Below, one piece after another: positions 1 to 9,740 of a DNA stretch of 64,000 nucleotides. The stretch's first letter is position 1. Each line of letters begins with the position of its first letter. The translations under genes and the position numbers were made by a program. This DNA comes from Bimuria novae-zelandiae CBS 107.79 (taxonomy: Eukaryota; Ascomycota; Dothideomycetes; Pleosporales; Didymosphaeriaceae). The stretch covers positions 416,722 through 480,721 of the forward strand of contig ML976683.1 in assembly GCA_010015655.1 (NCBI GenBank), given 5' to 3'. The notes under the pieces were generated by a model, which saw only the letters and a list, made by a program, of their open reading frames with translations, was not told the DNA's origin and searched no databases.

Positions 1-1186
1 GCCCTAGGCTATAGAGGTAGACGTTATCTTGCACTAAGAACACCTAAGCATAAGGGTTATTAGCGCGTACAGCTTCGTAGTAGGGAAAAACAACGTCCTT
101 AAGCACCTGTTTAGCGTACTAGATCCTATTTATGCCCTTTCCACTTTTGTATACAAAGTTTTCGCATTTAAAGAACTTATTAAGAGTAATAAGGTTTTTG
201 TAACTAGCCTAGAGGGCTTCTCCCTTCTTACTAGTAGCTTAATTAGTAGCCTTAGTAGCCTTAGTATAGTAAAGGATACTACGATTAATTTTACTAAGAG
301 TGCGCTCCTCCTAGGTGCTAGCAACGTTTATACAGACCCTTTTATTATTAATTAATTTGCGAGCCCTCTTATTAGCTTTACGTACGCGCTTAAGTGTCTC
401 CTTGTAATCCTCCTCTTCCTCTGCTACCTATACTAAATATAGGCGTTTTAGACTATAAATAGTAGTATTGGTAGATATAGCAGCGCAGATTATAAGGCTA
501 AAAGAGGGTAGGTAATACAAGAGGGCGTATTTATTGGCTAGAGCGCTACGTGCCCTCTAAACGTACCGCTTACCTCCGCGAAAATTCCTGCCTCTAATTA
601 ATTTGCTAGTTTCGTCGTAGTAAATAAATATAAGCTTAGGAGTAAAGCGCTTGTGTGTAGTAAGGATCTAGGCAACGTAGCGCTCTTAGTTGCGTATATC
701 GTCGTTATTAAGCTTAGGCTTCTTTAGGCGTACACCTTGTATAATAGCGTAGGTGTGGTCGTGATCGCGGTGCTCGTGAGCAATTTTGACTAGTGTAGGA
801 CGGCTTACTGTAATCCTGACCTCTTAGAGGACGTGGCGGGTTAATTTTTTAATATCGTAAGTGCTAAATTGTATAATAGCATTGCGTATTTAAGCACTAA
901 GCTTACTATCGTTACGTACCTTAGGTTTAGCTCTAGGGGGACTAATACGGGTAGCATGGACTTTGGCTAGCAAATTGTTAAGCGATAGGTTAAGCGAGGC
1001 CTCCGCATAAGCCTTTTTAACCTTCTTAAAGACTTTTTGTGGTGTTGAGATGCTTAAACCCATCGCGCCAGCGATATAGGCGTATTTAGTGTTCGAGAGC
1101 TTGCGTAGGGCTACGATAGCACCTTTCTGAGCCTTTGTAAGGTTGCGAGAGTCGTTTGGGCGGCCGCTAGTGCGTTGAGGTGGCAT
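1..1186 (-). pseudogene. Tc1/mariner-like transposase remnant, C-terminal end outside window
   Basis: The first 98 codons (1186 down to 890) are open and begin MPPQRTSGRPNDSRN, followed by a helix-turn-helix-like stretch (LTKAQKGAIVALRKLS, then IAGAMGLSISTPQKVFK). This is typical of the DNA-binding start of fungal Tc1/mariner transposases. Beyond it the frame is broken by stops and shifts, but protein-like pieces persist, such as KFTPKL-like and IFIYYDETSKLIRGRNFRGG around 570-640, which resembles the first-aspartate region of a DDE domain. The open frame at 130-324 (minus) is probably another shifted slice of the same gene. Decay is RIP-like (TA-rich, stops at Gln/Trp positions). The family call rests on overall resemblance and not on a full catalytic triad. 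Confidence 0.6.
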
Positions 1187-1838
1187 AATGGGTGTTGTTG
1201 GCGAAAAAAATCGCTATATACGAGGTGGTGATAGAGTCCTGGTGTTCAGTTTGGAGCTGAGGCACGGACCAAGTGCCCTTATTGATAAGATAACTAGCGC
1301 CTTGGCAGTTCACGTGAGCGATAGTCCACTTTTTTCCACCCATTGTACGCCCTGAGTGCTGGAACGAGCACCTGCACCGCGTAGGGACTATTAAATTAGT
1401 TAACACTAGTATAAGCTCAACAATCAAGTAATATACTACAATCAACTTGATTACTATTAATTATAGCTACAAATAAGGCGCCCTACGAGAATCCCTATCA
1501 AATTTCACTCAGAGCCATTAGTTTTGGTGTTCAACGCTATCGCCGACATCCATCCGATTGGTCAACACAAGGTGGTCCGTGGGTGTGCGATTTTGACGGT
1601 GCGGGGGATAATTGTTGTCGTTGAAAAAATGGCGACTCAAAATAGTGTGGCTATCTAAGTGGGGTGGCTGAGACGTATATGGCCAAGCTTAGTTTAAGAT
1701 CACTTGGTCATTTTCTCCTAACTCACGCACGAGGTGTACTTCCTATGGGGAGAGCGCGCTGTGCGAACTTTCTTATGGTCTTTTATTTTAAGATTATAGT
1801 ACTATATTGCTAAGCAAGCAGGCACGAGGTTAATTATA
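1187..1838. other. Non-coding spacer upstream of the mariner-like gene
   Basis: No convincing gene. A minus-strand open frame at 1167-1445 has no recognisable domain and lies just upstream of the transposase start, so it is probably leader or terminal sequence of that element. The stretch 1526-1610 is a transposon-end-like repeat listed separately. Base composition is more balanced between about 1190 and 1780 than in the RIP-saturated DNA on its right. Confidence 0.5.
1526..1610. repeat. Copy of the piggyBac terminal sequence
   Basis: This stretch matches the inner-to-outer order of the two ends of the piggyBac element at 9741-12041. Shared blocks, in order, are ggtgttca, ccgattgg, ggtggtccgtg, ttgacggtgc and ggggata. 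It reads in the same direction as the right end at 11957-12041. No piggyBac transposase is visible beside it, so it is either a solitary end, the end of a non-autonomous derivative, or the end of the element carrying the minus-strand transposase at 1-1186. Confidence 0.65.
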
Positions 1839-3909
1839 TACCGTGTCTCGGCAGTTAGTGCGCAACCCCGCGTGATCGCGTACCTACTTTGACGCGCCAC
1901 AACTCCACTAATATAGACCTAATTAACGCCGCGATAGCAGCAATAAAATTATAAAATAATTTAGCATTATACGTTCTAAATTAATACGTAAGCACTAATG
2001 CATCACGTAAACGCGTATAATTACTAATACTACGCGCTATATACTTAGCCTATAATAAGAAAAGTAGCTCTTATAATATATTAAACACCTTACTAAACGT
2101 GGCCACTCTCTCATATAGTAAATAATACAGAACTTTGCGTCCTCTATTTCTTAAAAGGACATAAGTATATTATAAGTTAATTATCTTATTAAGCGTAATA
2201 GTGACGCCTTAATATTATTCTAAATAATTAGAAATAATAGTAATTACTATAACTCTAATTTAGAGATAAAATATAAATTTGACTTTAAGCTTTTATATAA
2301 AAAAAATTGCAAAGTAAAGTATAAAGCTTTACTACTACTATAATATAGATAAGGAAGGCTTCCTCCTTAGTATTACTAGCTACTTTAAAAGGATCTTTAA
2401 CTAGCCTCTATATAAGAGTTACTAATTAAGGCAATCTATATATAATAAGAGCTATATGTAGACTTTAATTATTATGTATGTATACGCTAATATATTTACT
2501 ATCAATTTATTAATTTAACACTAGGAGTCTATAATTAAACTTAGTAAAGAATTATTTTTCTAATATTATAGAGTTTTTATTATCTTGTCTCCCTTTAGCT
2601 GGTTAAATAACGAGATAGGCCTTTAATAGCTTTAATAAGTATTTAATTACTATATAAAAGAAAAAGCTAAAAAAGGCCAAATAAGTATATTAACTTTTAA
2701 TCCTTAATAGCTATAGGTCTTATATTACTATAAATTTTATAAACTATTATAACTAAAATAGAATCCTTTTAATTATCTTACTCCATATTTAACGTATATA
2801 TTATAGCCTTTTAATATATATATATTTAAGTCCCTCTTAACTACCTACTCTAACAAGTTTAATGCATATCTTTATAAGAGCTAAGGACTATTAATAGTTT
2901 CTAAAGCAGACTCTTTATACTCTATTAGAAGGCCTAAACTACGGTAACTACGCTATAATTAAATACTAAGGTTTTTAAATATATAGATATCTTGCTACTA
3001 GTTCCCATACTTATCTTTAAGTAATTTAATAGGGAGCCCTCTCTAAAAGTAAAATTATAAAAGTGCTTTATATTAGTACTTAGCGTATTAAATTAGCTTA
3101 AAACAGAGCGATTATTATACTTTACTTTTAAAATATTATATTTAAAGCGTTACGTAAGCTTAGCTAGATAATATACATAATTTTTATATAAGGTAACCTC
3201 TAAAGTACAAAAATAAGGATTTTTAAAAAGCTTTAAAAAATAAAAAATAGTATTAAATAAAGGGTTACATATTGTCTTTAGAGTAATCTAAAAAGTAGCA
3301 TAAAGAAGCTATTTTCTAATCACTTACCTAAGTATAAAAAGTGCAAGATGTTCGTAGTTAATAAAAAATTTAAAACGAAAAATTATAACTCTACAAAATT
3401 TAATAAAAAAATATATAGAAAACTAATAAATAGCTTACAACTTATTTATTTTAAAAATAGTATATCATATAAGTAGTAGCTAAAAATACGCGGGCTAAAG
3501 AGAATGCTAGTTTAACTACTAAGTAATATTTTTATTAATAGGCTCGCAAGGCTTAATAATAACTTTAAGAATATCTTAAAATTACTAAAAAGGGAAGTTA
3601 GAGAGCTTTAAAAGCTACTTATAAGGTTATAAAGAGGAAAAAATCTACGCTAGCACTTATACGCGTTAATATAATAATATTTACGTTATTAACGCTATTA
3701 TCGCGTAGTAGCTGTCTAGTTAGAACACTAAGTAGATATCTATAATCTAAGTCGCTAGCAATTATCTACAGACCTAGGAAACCTCTCTACTAAAAAATCT
3801 CGTGATAATAGCTTTTGTGTAGAGCTCTATAGCCTTATATTATTGACGTCGCGATCATGTTGGGGTTGCGCATTGAGTGATGTTGCGCACTGACTGCCGA
3901 GACACGGTA
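1839..3909 (+). mobile_element. Fot1/pogo-like DNA transposon, RIP-inactivated
   Basis: The element is bounded by inverted ends starting ccgtgtctcggcag at 1841 and finishing with the complement (ccgagacacgg) at 3907, flanked on both sides by TA, the target dinucleotide of this superfamily. It is about 2.07 kb, close to the usual 1.9-2.1 kb of Fot1-like elements. The right end holds an extra internal block relative to the left (a second tgcgca-containing stretch around 3865-3890). It lies seven bases beyond the stop codon of the interrupted TPR gene (stop at 3916-3918), so it inserted just downstream of that coding region. Confidence 0.8.
2090..3700 (+). pseudogene. Fot1/pogo-like transposase remnant
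   Basis: Plus-strand translation is littered with TAG/TAA but keeps the order of a pogo-family transposase. An early piece (IIQNFASSIS) matches the IIQNFAFII piece of the related gene at 4202. YYYNIDKEGFLLSITS marks the first-aspartate segment of the DDE_1 domain (around 2335-2370), and ILTFNPQQLQ-like sequence follows around 2690. The stops fall mostly where Gln or Trp would be expected, as RIP predicts. Exact start and end cannot be set, and catalytic residues beyond the first are unreadable. Identification relies on similarity to the neighbouring copy at 4202-6080. Confidence 0.6.
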
Positions 3910-3915
3910 CTACTT

Positions 3916-4128
3916 TTAGTTATACTCCTGCACATAGATCTTAGCACTAAAAAAAGATTCCAAAGACAGACCCTCGCTGTGACCTAACCTGCTTTGCTCA
4001 ACCTCTTGATGCATGCCTACGAAATGGTCGACCCATGCGATAGTTATAAGATGCTAAGGACTAAGCTATTAGGCGTACCCGTCGCATGCTTATTGATATA
4101 GCTCAGCTGCTTCTGTATAACGACGCAG
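3916..4128 (-). pseudogene. TPR-repeat protein, 3' part (split from 12207-12779)
   Basis: This is the C-terminal coding piece of the gene whose upstream part lies at 12207-12779. Joining the two across a single TA keeps the frame: ...CLAHLLH then V then LRRYTEAAELYQ, which is a TPR helix pair of the kinesin-light-chain type found in the tails of fungal NB-ARC/NACHT-TPR proteins. The piece ends ...SFFSAKIYVQEYN and a TAA at 3918-3916. At least four RIP-like stops (TAA/TAG at Gln positions) interrupt it near 4030-4090, so the 3' part decayed after or during the insertion. The gene would not be functional even without the transposon. Confidence 0.7.
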
Positions 4129-4155
4129 TAACGTGTCCGTGCGCGTGATGCGCTA

Positions 4156-6136
4156 CCCTTATCAAAACCACCAAAGTTTAACACGCGATAAATCTATTAA
4201 CATGGTTCTAATTAACGACGCGCTTGCAGAGCTAGTATTACTAGAACTTAAAAAGGACTTCTTATATAGAAAAATTGCTGCCAAGTATGGTGTTGTACAA
4301 TCTACGTTGACCCGAAGGCATCGGGGTCTAGTGCGCCCTATAGAGGTTAAGAACGCTAACTAATAAAAATTAACCCCGCAGTAAGAGCAGGAGCTTATAA
4401 GATATATTAAAGGACTAATAAAGAGATATATACTTCTTACGTAAGAGATAATACAGAACTTCGCTTTTATAATAGTAAAAGAGCTAGTTAGCAAGAGCTA
4501 GATTATTTACTTTATTAATTAATATAGTATTTATTTTATCTTATAATAAATAGTTAGCATAGATAGTAATTATAATAAAGTTAATTTAGAAGATATATAT
4601 TGCCTTTATTTTAATCTCCTATATAGCAAGAATAATTAATATTAGATAGATTCTTATTACATTTATAATATAGATAAAAAAGGCGTCCTGATTAATATTA
4701 TTAGTAGATCAAAGAGGATATTTAGTAGATAAATATAAGAAAAGAAAGAAGTTAAAGTATTACTTTAAAATAAAAATTACGTATAAATTACGCTCCTGGC
4801 ATATATATACGCTAATAAATTAGCTTTACTACTAAGCTTTATTTATAAGGCTACTAATAAGGACTTCTAATTAAGTTAGGTAAAGGATATTAGGGTATGA
4901 TATTATAAAGTCTCTATTACTCTATTATCCACTAACTAGATAAATAACAATATCGGGCTTGCCTAGCGTAAGTAGGTGTTTAATCGCTACATATAAGAAA
5001 AGACTTAATAATTATATTAACTTTTAATCCTAAATAGCCACGGATCTTATATTACTATACACTTTATTAATTATCATAATTAGAATAGGATCCTTTTTAC
5101 TATTTTACTTTCTTATTTAACTTATATACTTTAGCTACTTAATATTATAATATTTAAGCCTCTATTAATAGCCTACTTAGTAAAGCTCTTAACATACCTT
5201 TACGCAGGCTAAGACTTAGTTTTTATTATAAAAAGAGATTTTTTCTCTCTATTCTAGAAGGCATAGGAGGACTCTTTTAAGAAATTAATAACTTTCGCTC
5301 TTTTATAGTAATATGTATATTATTACTAAATTTTAAAAATTAAGAGAAAGTTCACTAGCATTACTTAGTAATTATAATTAAAAGAGAATAAATAGGCTTA
5401 TATGATTAGTAGTTACGCATTAAGGTACTTAAGATATAAAGAAGCTTTATTAATTATTTTACCACTTATTTATTTAAAATAAGCTACTTAAGTATAAGAT
5501 AGATAAGATTAAACAGGCACTATGTATTAAAAAAAGCGAAAAAAAAGGTAACACTTTAGATCTCTACTAGCGTTAAGAATATTATAGTAGAGTAATCTTT
5601 TAATTACTAAGGAAGGTAAGGTAGGCACGTATTATTAATTTATTAAAAAGAAAAAAAACTAAGTAGTAATAGCTTTAAAAAGTAAAAATAGTAGAGCTAA
5701 GGAAGGTTGCTAAGCTATATAAAAAGAAAATTTAGCAGGAAAAGGGAATTGCATAAGAGGTAGCTAAGAAGGTAAAAAAGAAGAAGAGGGCTAAGAAGGT
5801 AGCTTAGCGCGCTACCTAGAAGTCTGCCTATAACGTAGAAAAGGCTCTATAATTATCCTAAAAGGGTAAGAGAAAGGCCTCTTAGTCATCTTTATAAAGT
5901 AGAAAGCGGTAGAAACGTGTTATTAATACTATAAATTTTAGGGAAGTCTTAGAGGGCGCATTTACTATCCTAACTAAATCTATACATAGCCACTATAATA
6001 TTAAGCTTTTAAATAAATTCAAATAGCGTAAATTAATTATAGCCATTAACTTACTACTTTATAAGAATATCTTATAATAGTGTTAATTCTTAGTAGCTTT
6101 ATAGCCTTATTTTGCGTGATCTACTTTTGATGAGGG
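4156..6136 (+). mobile_element. Fot1/pogo-like element inside the mariner left TIR
   Basis: Short inverted ends cccttatcaaaa (left, 4156) and ttttgatgaggg (right, ending 6136) differ by one RIP-type transition. The left flank is TA and the right flank TG. The sequence on either side is the left TIR of the mariner-like element, whose intact counterpart at 12160-12204 lacks this 2-kb block. The insertion is therefore younger than the mariner-like element. Length is about 1.98 kb. Confidence 0.75.
4202..6080 (+). pseudogene. Fot1/pogo-like transposase, RIP-inactivated
   Basis: I chose the ATG at 4202, inside the element and about 45 bases from its end. An ATG at 4133 lies in the flanking TIR and is ignored. 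The first 53 codons (MVLINDALAELVLLELKKDF... to KNAN at 4360) are open and carry a helix-turn-helix stretch (YRKIAAKYGVVQSTLTRRH) typical of pogo transposases. After a stop the frame continues with QKLTPQ and EQELIRYIKGLIKR (CENP-B-type DNA-binding domain), then YYIYNIDKKGVLINIISRS (DDE_1 first-aspartate segment, the usual DEKG read here as DKKG). The Lys/Arg-rich C-terminus (KKVKKKRAKKVA, about 5775-5810) resembles the basic tail of Fot1 proteins. Many TAA/TAG codons make it non-functional. Confidence 0.75.
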
Positions 6137-6344
6137 TGGCGCATCTGTTGTGCTCGAAAATCAGGGCAAATCTTTGCAAAACCTTAATTATTTTCGCGCG
6201 CCAGCCACTTTGTATACGATATCTGAACGCCAGCGGTACGCGCCATATCTCTCCACAACGTTGTTCCTATAAGTTGAAGCTGTAGATTTACATGTAGGGG
6301 TCTATACTGACTGTTTTTTTGGTGTTGCAGATGTCTCAGTAATC

Positions 6345-7486
6345 ATGTACGCTGCCATAGGCCTCTCCACACAGTCTCGTCGACGCGACGTCGCCCCGCC
6401 CTGATCACCCAGTCCTGTATATCTCGATCGCGGACTCTCTACTCGTACTCGCCATAATATTAAACGCTTTCTACGCTTAGGTTGGCATCCAGATGCTATA
6501 GCTGGACACGAGCGTTGCTCTAGGCATGCTGTTAGCAATGTGCAAGAAAATATGCAGAAATACGGCAACGTCCGTCGTCCTCTGCAAGGCAGATTAGGCA
6601 GACCACCAGCTATCTCTAACGAACGTAGAAAGGCGTTATTTAATAAGCTTATTTATTCTAGTTAGATATATTAAGATAAGATAATAGGTAGTTAGTAATA
6701 AAACGTAATTGTTATATCTCTCGTTAAACTATCTAGCGATACCTAATTACGAAGTAATAGAGTATACAGAAACTACAGTCCTTTTTAATTAATTAAAATA
6801 AGGACTTAAAGTAAGTATATTAAGTAAGTATAAGTCGCTATGCGTAGGAGGATCTTTGCTTTATTCATAAGGCGATCTTTAATAAGAATAGTGGCTAGAG
6901 ACACATGGCATATGCTCCTGTCGGCGCTAACTATTAATACAGTCAAGATATCCAGCGTGGCGACACTTAGGCGATACTTCTGGCGTACACATCGCAGCAT
7001 GAGTACTTGCCTTGTACTAGTATTAAGGATAGTTACTATAATCGTGAGTAATTTTTAGAGTAAATTAAAATATAGCTTGTGCCAACGCTGCGTGCCTTCT
7101 ATAGTAGCAAGCTAATAATAATTATTCTTAATAATGTTTTAATACACACGAACGACGACGTGCAGGCAATCGTTAAGCGTGCTAAATATCTATTATAGTA
7201 CCTACCGCCGTACTCGCTAGACTATAACCCTATTAAGCTTACCTTTGCGGTGTTAAAGGCCTAGATCCGCCAGAAATACGTCTTTATGCGCTCTCGATTT
7301 GGCCGTAATAGCTTTAGAGACTTCCTCACAGCGGCGATTCGTGAGAGTCGTTATAATAGATTTGCGAGAAAGCACTTCCGCTACGCAGCAGGCGGCTAGT
7401 ATATTAACAACAACACGCTAGTAAGGGTCCAGAAGGAGCTGAGGGCGGAACTTGACTTTAACTTTGACGACAATAGGTCTTGCTAA
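6345..7486 (+). pseudogene. DD34E Tc1/mariner transposase, RIP-inactivated
   Basis: This is the transposase expected to mobilise the enclosing element. The N-terminal part is readable: RHNIKRFLRLGWHPDAIAGH (helix-turn-helix), then KYGNVRRPLQGRLGRPPAIS, a typical linker before the second DNA-binding helix. The C-terminal DDE region reads VLIHTNDDVQAIV...YLPPYSLDYNPIKLTFAVLK, then FGRNSFRDFLTAAIRES and KHFRYAAGG near the end. Counting from the Asn-Asn at 7130-7135, the residue 35 positions on is Lys in NPIKL. The family has Asp and Glu there, so both catalytic positions carry G-to-A (D to N, E to K) changes. There is a TGA at codon 20 (6402-6404), several TAG/TAA further on and at least one frameshift between about 6700 and 6850. 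The end at TAA 7484-7486 fits a protein of about 380 residues. Confidence 0.8.
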
Positions 7487-7764
7487 TAGGTCGGACGGGT
7501 CGCTGCAGCGCCTTCGGGAGCTTCCTCAGGTAACGCTTTACACCTGGCTTCGTCACCTGGCGGAGGTTGAGGAGAGAGGGAGGAGAGGAGGCTCTATTGT
7601 AGAGCTAGCAAGCTGCGGCCCAGCGTTTAAGGTGACGAAACCATCTGCCTTTGTCACCTTAAAAGCCAGAAGTTTCGTCTACTCTATTAAAAAATATAGA
7701 AAATTAGAGATAACGCCGCTAAATCTATATTAAATTATGCTTATTACCCTTCTAATCTATTACT
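7487..7764. other. Spacer between two convergent transposon genes
   Basis: This separates the 3' end of the mariner transposase from the 3' end of the minus-strand gene. A 93-residue plus-strand open frame crossing it starts inside the transposase and has no domain. A short inverted repeat (aaggtgac at 7629, gtcacctt at 7654) could form a hairpin between the two gene ends, so a terminator role is possible but unproven. Confidence 0.4.
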
Positions 7765-9677
7765 ATTGCATATAACATCCTTGTAGTACGATAACTAGCC
7801 TTAAATTATTTTAGGTCCTCTTTTAAATAGCAAATAAGTCTATCCTTAAGCTTTAACTCCTAGGCAATCTTGTATAGGTTCCTAATAAGATTACTTATTA
7901 CGCGGAGATTATAAATTGTCTACTACTTATTGAGCGTAACCTTTATTATACAGGTGTATTTATCCTAGTCCACTAGTAACTATTACTCTACAAGCCACGT
8001 AAAGAACTCCCTTACCTCTGCTCGAGTGTCTCCCTGACTGTTGATTGGGTTTGATGAAGACGCAGGCGGCGGCGGATGTTCCGTAACAGTGTGAGAACTC
8101 AAAGGTCTACGTGCCAATAACACTGGCGGCGGAGACCTAGACGCCATGACGCGTGGACGTGGGCCGTACGGCCAGCTTTTGATTGCCTCTCGCTGTACGA
8201 ATAGCTGCCGCGCCTCAGCCTCTCGTGTCTGGCGCTTCAGGTCGTCAAGCCGACGCTGTTCGTCCTCGTCTTCTTGTCGCTGTCGACGTCGGCGCTCCTG
8301 GTCATATTTGCGCTGCTGCCGGGCCTCCTCTCGTTCCTCTTCTTCGTCCTCCATACGTTGCAACTCTCGCCGCTGCCTTAGGTCATCCACACGCTTCCTA
8401 TGCCGCTTCCTCTCCTCTTCAGTCGAACTATCGGTGCTACCTGACCGTTTCTTGCCCTTGCCTTTGCGAGTATGAGGATGGACCTTGAGCTGATTACCCG
8501 TGTTACTGCGCCAGTACGCAACAAGCTGACTAGGTGGCTGCTCAACAGATGCGCCCTCTCGTCACTCAATAATACGCTTTGTCCACGTCTCTCCATCAGA
8601 CGGACGTATCGCGAAGTGCTCACCAGTGAAAGCAACCTAGCACCAGTGGCCATAGTTACTACAGAGGGACTCGTGGCAAATCCACCTCTCATGGATACTG
8701 CTGAGCAAGTCGGCCGAGGAAAAACGGATCTCTTGCTGTGTTTCCGCCCGCAGTAACTGCGTCGTACGACTGCCACGTGGCACAGCGGCAGCGACCGGCG
8801 GCGGAGTATTGGTTTGCCCAGGCGACGAAGGCTCGTTAGCATACACCCGAGGGAACGCCTTCTGTAAGAGGGTAACATCTACCTTTACGTCCACCCGTAT
8901 CTCTAGGAAATCGCACCCTCGCAGCGCTTCGGCAGCCCGGTCCATATCCATCATCAGCGCGTCCCCAGACTCCACGAAGTCAGTCAACGTCTTATGCTTA
9001 AACGCTGAGCGGGACGTCTTCGCCCTCCGGCCAGCGCGGAAAGCAATACCAATTGTTATTACACGATAGTCTCGCCCTCTGACTTTAGACGCAGGATTAC
9101 GGACCATCGTCTTCACCATATCTTCCATATCCTATATCAGAAAATCTCGTTGAGTGGTGATAGCCATATCCTTCACCTTTGTCGTCCTGTTCACACGCAA
9201 CGTGCACTCAATCTCCATATCATACAAAGGGTCAGGTACTGGCGACGACGCATGCGGCGGCGAGGAGGGTACTACTACAGCAGCAGCAGCGATAGCAGGC
9301 GGTACAGGCGTAGGCGTAGGCGTAGGCGCAGGCGCAGGTGCAGACGTGGGAGGCGGAGACGACGATAGTGGCGAACCTGATAGGTTTGGCAGCAGGCCTG
9401 GAAACCGTCTGCTCAGAGAGTCCTCGCGGGTGTTACGAGACGCTGTTTTCGACTTATTAGACCGACTGGCGGGCTTGCTAGCAGGCTTACGGATAGTAGC
9501 ATTCGTCCTGCGTGCACTGGTCATTGTAGCAGAAGATTCTACTTCAAATTCAACGGCGATAGGTCTCCTCCAACGTACGCAGGACTCACGCGTGGCCTTG
9601 ACAGTGGGCACACAGGTTGTGCCTGTACGAGAACGCGTCTGGCGACTAGGTGGCGACAGCGCGTTGGTGTTGGTCAT
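7765..9677 (-). pseudogene. Unassigned accessory gene of the mariner-like element
   Basis: I do not recognise this family. One frame runs from ATG 9677 to about 7765 (around 637 codons), broken by TAG at 9134-9132, TAG at 8639-8637 and TGA at 8564-8562. All three are one transition from Gln or Trp, and a clean stop at 7985-7983 is followed by more in-frame protein-like sequence (CIIKVTLNK, TIYNLRVISNLIRNLYKIA, ELKLKDRLICYLKEDLK). Visible parts: residues 1-165 Ser/Thr/Pro/Arg-rich and probably disordered, with an Ala-Pro-Thr-Pro run near 115; about 168-300 a folded-looking region (MEIECTLRVN, VITIGIAFRAG, CDFLEIRVDVKVDVTLL); a basic patch (HPHTRKGKGKKR, about 400); a Glu/Arg-rich coiled coil about 420-505; a Pro-rich linker; and an eroded C-terminal domain. 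The basic patch could be a nuclear signal. It lies tail to tail with the transposase inside the same TIRs. A role in transposition, regulation or as captured cargo is undetermined. Confidence 0.65.
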
Positions 9678-9740
9678 TTAAGGCGTCTAGGGAGGTCTCG
9701 CGCAATTGCAACACCAAGAAAAGGTTAGTATAGACGTGTT

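Larger units (their letters stand above)
4131..6250. repeat. Left TIR of the mariner-like element, split by pogo
   Basis: The outer 23 bases lie at 4131-4153 and the remainder at 6139-6250. Together they match the reverse complement of 12055-12204. The pogo insertion sits inside, so this end can no longer pair normally with its partner. Confidence 0.75.

Noticed and set aside
4133..4201. Upstream start codon for the pogo transposase at 4133
   Set aside because: It lies in the TIR of the surrounding mariner-like element, outside the pogo element, so the start at 4202 is preferred.
6302..6568. Open frame of 88 codons on the minus strand
   Set aside because: Antisense to the helix-turn-helix part of the mariner transposase, which reads convincingly on the plus strand.
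7452..7733. 93-codon plus-strand frame
   Set aside because: Overlaps the end of the transposase in another frame, has no domain and ends in AT-rich DNA.
8378..8878. 166-codon minus-strand frame
   Set aside because: Shifted frame of the accessory gene. The frame of 9677-9132, 9128-8637 and 8390-7983 is shared and gives coherent composition, whereas this one is a by-product.
8146..9681. Several plus-strand open frames of 86-175 codons
   Set aside because: Antisense to the minus-strand accessory gene. Their Arg/Ser- and Gly/Ala-rich runs are complements of its coiled-coil and Pro/Ala-rich parts.
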